Origin: Clostridia bacterium
Lineage (GTDB): Bacteria > Bacillota_A > Clostridia > Oscillospirales > Acutalibacteraceae
Reading direction: 5' to 3'
Length of the DNA stretch: 17,445 nucleotides
NCBI GenBank assembly: GCA_017547865.1
Contig: JAFYOA010000249.1
Span: forward strand, 1 to 17,445
In this document: in pieces, positions 14,426 through 17,445 of the stretch
How the letters are laid out: every line of letters begins with the position of its first letter
How positions within the stretch are numbered: position 1 is the stretch's first letter
The notes under the pieces: generated by a model
The model's database searches: none
Told to the model about the DNA's origin: nothing
What the model saw: only the letters and a program-made list of their open reading frames with translations
Translations under genes and position numbers: made by a program

Positions 14426-15906
14426 GCCTCTGTCCTCATCACTTCGTAAGCGCCCTTTTCCTGCATAGATTTATAGGCAGCCAGCACAGCGGCTTCAAAA
14501 CCGGGGAGTTTGGTCAGGTCTTCACCCCAGAATTCCACATTGGAAAGCACGGCAGGAATGAGTTCTTCGGCAGGCGTATTCTTGTGGGCGGCATAGAACT
14601 TCAGCACGGCTTCGTCGTCCTGAATACTGTAGCTTTCTTCGCCGCGCTTGCCGGTCATGGCGCCGCCTTCGTAGGTATCACAATGGTAGAACCCGATGAG
14701 GAAAGCCAGGCTCTTGGTAAGGCAGGGCGGAACCTTGCCGAATTTTTCAATGTATTCCTTCACGCTGGGCAGTACACGGGCTTTCCACTTGGAGGTGGAA
14801 TTCAGCGCAATGGAGAGAAGTGCGTGATCGATGAAGGGGTTCTTGAAGCGATCCTGCACGGAGGCGGCAAATTCCTTCAGCTCGTCTTCCGGCAGGGTGA
14901 GGGTGGGAATGATTTCGTCGAAGATGGCGGTGTTCATAAAGGTGCGGATCACATCGTCGTTCATGCAGTCGCGCACAATGTCCTGCCCGGCAAGGTAAGC
15001 GCCAAGCACCATGGAGGTGTGTGCGCCGTTGAGGATACGCACCTTGCGCTTTTTATAGGGGGAGTGGTCGGGCGTAACGATGATGGGTTCGCCGATGCCG
15101 CAGAAAGGCAGTTCTTTTTCCAGCCATTCGGGGCCTTCAATTACCCACAAGCCAAAAACTTCGGCGGTGTCCAGCAGCTGGTCTTCGTAGCCGTTTTCTT
15201 CGTTCAGGGCGGCGGCTTCTGTCTTGGGGTAGCCGGTCACAATGCGGTCCACCAGGGTGGAGCAGAACAGGCAGGCTTCGTCCAGCCACTGCACGAAGGG
15301 AGCTTCCAGTTCCCAGTATTCCGCATACTTCTTCACGCAGCGTTCCAGTTCCTTGCCGTTGTTGTCGATCAGTTCGCAGGAAAGGATCACAAAGCCCTTT
15401 TCCGGATCGGCAGCAAAAGCCAGGTAACGCTCGTACAAAAATACGGTGAGCTTGGCGGGGAAGGAGGCAGGCGGATCGTCGTCAAAACCGCACTGGGGGT
15501 CGAAGGCGATGCCGGCTTCGGTGGTGTTGCTTACAATGTAGCGCAGGTCGGGGTTTTCTGCGCAGGCAAGCACGGTGCCGAAATCATCGTAGGGATCGAT
15601 GCAGCGGCTGACAGAAGAAATAAGACGGCGGCGGTTGATCTTTTCGCCGTTTTCGCTGCCGCGCAGGTAGAGCGTGTACAGACCCTGCTGCTCGTTGATG
15701 GTTTTGGTAAGACCCTTGGCAATGGGCTGTACAATAGCCACTTTGCCCTGCCATTTGCCGGCTTCGTTGGCTTTATCAAAGAAATAATCCACAAAGCCGC
15801 GCAGGAAGTTGCCCTCGCCGAACTGCAGAACGCGTTCCGGGGCAGAGGGGAGTACATAATCCTTGGCGCCGATGTTTTTCAGCGTCTGGTAATTCAGTCG
15901 TTCCAT
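14422..15906 (-). CDS. uxaB: Tagaturonate reductase (altronate oxidoreductase)
   Basis: This 494-residue NADH-dependent enzyme of the mannitol dehydrogenase family reduces D-tagaturonate to D-altronate. The nucleotide-binding start ERVLQFGEGNFLRGFVDYFF (24-43) is closer to UxaB than to the fructuronate reductase UxuB, whose motif reads more like GVGNFHRAH. TTEAGI (128-133) and KVRILNGAHT (288-297), the polyol-dehydrogenase catalytic region, are present. I chose the ATG at 15904-15906 because GAGG lies 6 bases upstream and the peptide then starts MERLNYQTLKN as in the family; an open frame continues upstream to 16158 but is repeat sequence. Its end overlaps uxaA by 4 bases. The 289-base gap to uxaC holds repeat copy B. 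Confidence 0.93.
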   Translation of the reverse strand: MERLNYQTLKNIGAKDYVLPSAPERVLQFGEGNFLRGFVDYFFDKANEAGKWQGKVAIVQPIAKGLTKTINEQQGLYTLYLRGSENGEKINRRRLISSVSRCIDPYDDFGTVLACAENPDLRYIVSNTTEAGIAFDPQCGFDDDPPASFPAKLTVFLYERYLAFAADPEKGFVILSCELIDNNGKELERCVKKYAEYWELEAPFVQWLDEACLFCSTLVDRIVTGYPKTEAAALNEENGYEDQLLDTAEVFGLWVIEGPEWLEKELPFCGIGEPIIVTPDHSPYKKRKVRILNGAHTSMVLGAYLAGQDIVRDCMNDDVIRTFMNTAIFDEIIPTLTLPEDELKEFAASVQDRFKNPFIDHALLSIALNSTSKWKARVLPSVKEYIEKFGKVPPCLTKSLAFLIGFYHCDTYEGGAMTGKRGEESYSIQDDEAVLKFYAAHKNTPAEELIPAVLSNVEFWGEDLTKLPGFEAAVLAAYKSMQEKGAYEVMRTEA

Positions 15907-15933
15907 AATGAACCTCACAGACTTAAAATGAGA

Positions 15934-16180
15934 TAATGTAAAAGCTTTGTCCACTTTCTCGAAAGTGGCGGGGGGCTTGGGGGAAGTGCCTCCGAGTCGC
16001 GTTCCGCAGAATGCGAAACTCCTTTTCTGAGAAGCGCTCCGCAAAGGGTGAATTCCACAGCTCGCTGTGAAAGAGGGGAAGCCCTGCAAGTGAGGGCGTC
16101 CCCTGAGAAGCGAAAAAACAGAAGATTCTGCCGGTTTGAACGGGCCGATGACGAGCATCGTCCCCTACAGAATGCCCTTT
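15934..16180 (+). repeat. Structured dispersed repeat, copy B, inside the uxa operon
   Basis: This copy matches 256-562 in the same orientation and occupies most of the 289-base gap between the uxaC stop and the uxaB start. It folds as the same series: 15951-15958/15961-15968; 15976-15983/15989-15996; 15998-16004/16009-16015; 16056-16061/16064-16069; 16075-16085/16093-16103 (one A-G mismatch); and CGATG/CATCG at 16146-16160 inside ATTCTG (16125-16130) and CAGAAT (16168-16173). The block TGAGAAGCGCTCCGCAA (16028-16044) is identical to 351-367. Because the element is oriented + and the operon is -, the operon mRNA contains its complement. It is shorter than copy A between the 11-bp stem and the last hairpin. 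Confidence 0.85.
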
Positions 16181-16195
16181 ATTTTGTGTTGCGGC

Positions 16196-17445
16196 TTACT
16201 TCACGTCAAAGCCAAAGTAGTTCACGGTGTTGTTGTAAGAAATATCCTGCACCATCTTGCCCAGGTATTCCACGTTGTCGTGGTATTCGCCGCTTTCCAC
16301 CATGTTGCCCAGGAAGTTGCAGAGAATGCGGCGGAAATATTCATGACGGGTGTAGGAGAGGAAGGAGCGGGAGTCGGTGAGCATGCCCACAAAGTTGCCC
16401 AGAACGCTGAGGCAGGCATAGTCACGCAGCTGCTTTTCCATACCGGGCTTGGTATCGTTGAACCACCAGGCGGAGCCCAGCTGGATCTTGTTCAGGGCTT
16501 CCGGAGACTGGAAGCAGCCGGCGATGGTGAGGATCACTTCGTTGTCGCCGGGGTTCAGGGAATAGAGGATGGTCTTGGGCAGGTCGCCGGTCTTTTCCAT
16601 GGAATCCAGCAGAGCGGCCAGGCGGGGAGCGCCGTTGGAGTTGTTCAGGGCATCAAAGCCGGTATCCGGGCCCAGCTTGGCAAACATATTGGTGTTGTTG
16701 TTGCGGATGCAGCCAAAGTGCAGCTGCATCACCCAGCCGCGGTCGTGGTACTGCTTGCCCAGGAAGAGCAGCAGGCCGGTGCGGTAGGCTTCGGCTTCGT
16801 CGGCGGTCACTTCGCCGTTCAGGCCCTTCAGCAGAATGGCGGTGAGTTCTTCTTTGGTGGCAGCCTTGTAAATGGGGGCGTCCAGGGCGTGGTCGCTGGC
16901 GCGGCAGCCCATGGAATCAAAGAAGGCGATGCGTTTTTCCAGTGCGGCGCACAGAGAATCGAAATCCACAATGGCGGTGCCGGAAACTTCGGACAGCGTG
17001 GCAATGTAATCTGCAAAACCGGCCTTGTCGATGTTCAGGGCTTTATCGGGGCGGAAGGCGGGCAGAACTTTCACGGAGAAAGTCTCGTCTTCGGCAATGA
17101 TCTTGTGCCAGCGCAGGTCGTCGATGGGATCGTCGGTGGTGCAGATCAGCTTAACGCCGGACTGTTCGATGATGCCGCGGGCGCCCATGTCTTCCCGGGC
17201 GAGGATCTGGTTGCACTTGTTGAAGATCGCATCGGCGGTTTCTTCACACAGAAAATCGGTGATGCCGAAATACTGCTTCAGTTCCAGGTAAGTCCAGTGG
17301 TACAGGGGGTTGCCGATGGCTTTGGGCAGGGTTTTGGCCCACACGCGGAACTTCTCACGGGGAGAAGCATCGCCGGTGATGTATTTTTCTTCTACACCGT
17401 TGGTGCGCATGGCACGCCACTTGTAGTGGTCGCCGCCCAGCCACA
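16196..17445 (-). CDS. uxaC: Uronate isomerase, 5' end outside the window
   Basis: This enzyme isomerises D-galacturonate to D-tagaturonate (and glucuronate to fructuronate), the first step of the pathway. About 415 residues are visible; the frame continues without a stop to the window edge, reading WLGGDHYKWRAMRTNG, a stretch that lies some 60 residues inside known uronate isomerases, so the true start and the N-terminal metal-binding HxH motif are beyond 17445. Also visible are ICTTDDPIDDL, LHFGCIRNNN, SLNPGDNEVILTIAGCFQ, GSAWWFNDTKPGM and DSRSFLSYTRHEYFRRILC, all typical. The ATG at 17408-17410 is internal, not the start. It is the first visible gene of uxaC-uxaB-uxaA; the operon promoter and any regulator lie outside the window. 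Confidence 0.95.
   Translation of the reverse strand, partial: WLGGDHYKWRAMRTNGVEEKYITGDASPREKFRVWAKTLPKAIGNPLYHWTYLELKQYFGITDFLCEETADAIFNKCNQILAREDMGARGIIEQSGVKLICTTDDPIDDLRWHKIIAEDETFSVKVLPAFRPDKALNIDKAGFADYIATLSEVSGTAIVDFDSLCAALEKRIAFFDSMGCRASDHALDAPIYKAATKEELTAILLKGLNGEVTADEAEAYRTGLLLFLGKQYHDRGWVMQLHFGCIRNNNTNMFAKLGPDTGFDALNNSNGAPRLAALLDSMEKTGDLPKTILYSLNPGDNEVILTIAGCFQSPEALNKIQLGSAWWFNDTKPGMEKQLRDYACLSVLGNFVGMLTDSRSFLSYTRHEYFRRILCNFLGNMVESGEYHDNVEYLGKMVQDISYNNTVNYFGFDVK

Noticed and set aside
12944..14449. 501-residue + strand open frame opposite uxaA, and the similar one at 14584-15936 opposite uxaB
   Set aside because: Gly/His/Gln-rich shadows without family motifs or ribosome binding sites; the - strand genes are full-length known enzymes.
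15907..16158. 84-residue N-terminal extension of UxaB
   Set aside because: The extension is repeat sequence; UxaB homologues begin at the MERLNYQ start, which has its own ribosome binding site.

Overview
The window (about 57% G+C by eye, dense coding, Clostridia-style AGGAGG ribosome binding sites and TTGACA/TATAAT-like promoters) looks like a chromosomal segment of a gut-type Gram-positive bacterium of the Clostridia, most likely Oscillospiraceae/Ruminococcaceae (Faecalibacterium, Gemmiger or Subdoligranulum type). This placement is inference from gene style (long clostridial Prs, DUF3783 protein, a uxaCBA cluster) and base composition; there is no rRNA or other marker to confirm it. I see no phage, insertion sequence, CRISPR array, tRNA or rRNA.

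Layout. 1-145: 3' end of pnp (+) with its terminator. 191-628: gene-free stretch between the pnp and prs terminators, holding copy A of a long structured repeat. 681-1835: prs (-). 2032-3181: promoter, a DUF3783 protein, an SGNH/GDSL esterase and a terminator (+). 3180-3716: YgjP-like zinc metallopeptidase (-). 3816-10114: a five-gene + strand run: FAD-dependent oxidoreductase, a lipoprotein with a BtuF-like binding domain fused to a peptidoglycan-binding domain, a conserved protein of unknown function, trkA and trkH, closed by a strong terminator. 10113-11123: type II L-asparaginase (-). 11255-12940: CE1/esterase-D-type hydrolase and cutC (+, 4-base overlap). 12953-17445: galacturonate catabolism genes on the - strand in transcription order uxaC (5' end outside the window), repeat copy B, uxaB, uxaA.

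How the genes work together. UxaC, UxaB and UxaA convert D-galacturonate through tagaturonate and altronate to 2-keto-3-deoxygluconate, so the organism probably feeds on pectin; the two carbohydrate-esterase-like enzymes could deacylate plant polysaccharide fragments, but that link is inference. TrkA and TrkH form a potassium uptake system. Pnp and Prs are housekeeping genes.

The most interesting signal is non-coding. Two diverged copies of a roughly 250-300 base repeat (256-562 and 15934-16180) fold into the same series of hairpins, and at four positions both partners of a base pair have changed together so that pairing is kept. G-U wobble pairs fit only the + strand, so if the element acts as RNA it is probably read left to right, which is antisense to the uxa operon it interrupts. 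The same DNA is read in different frames in the two copies, which argues against the open frame through it being a protein.
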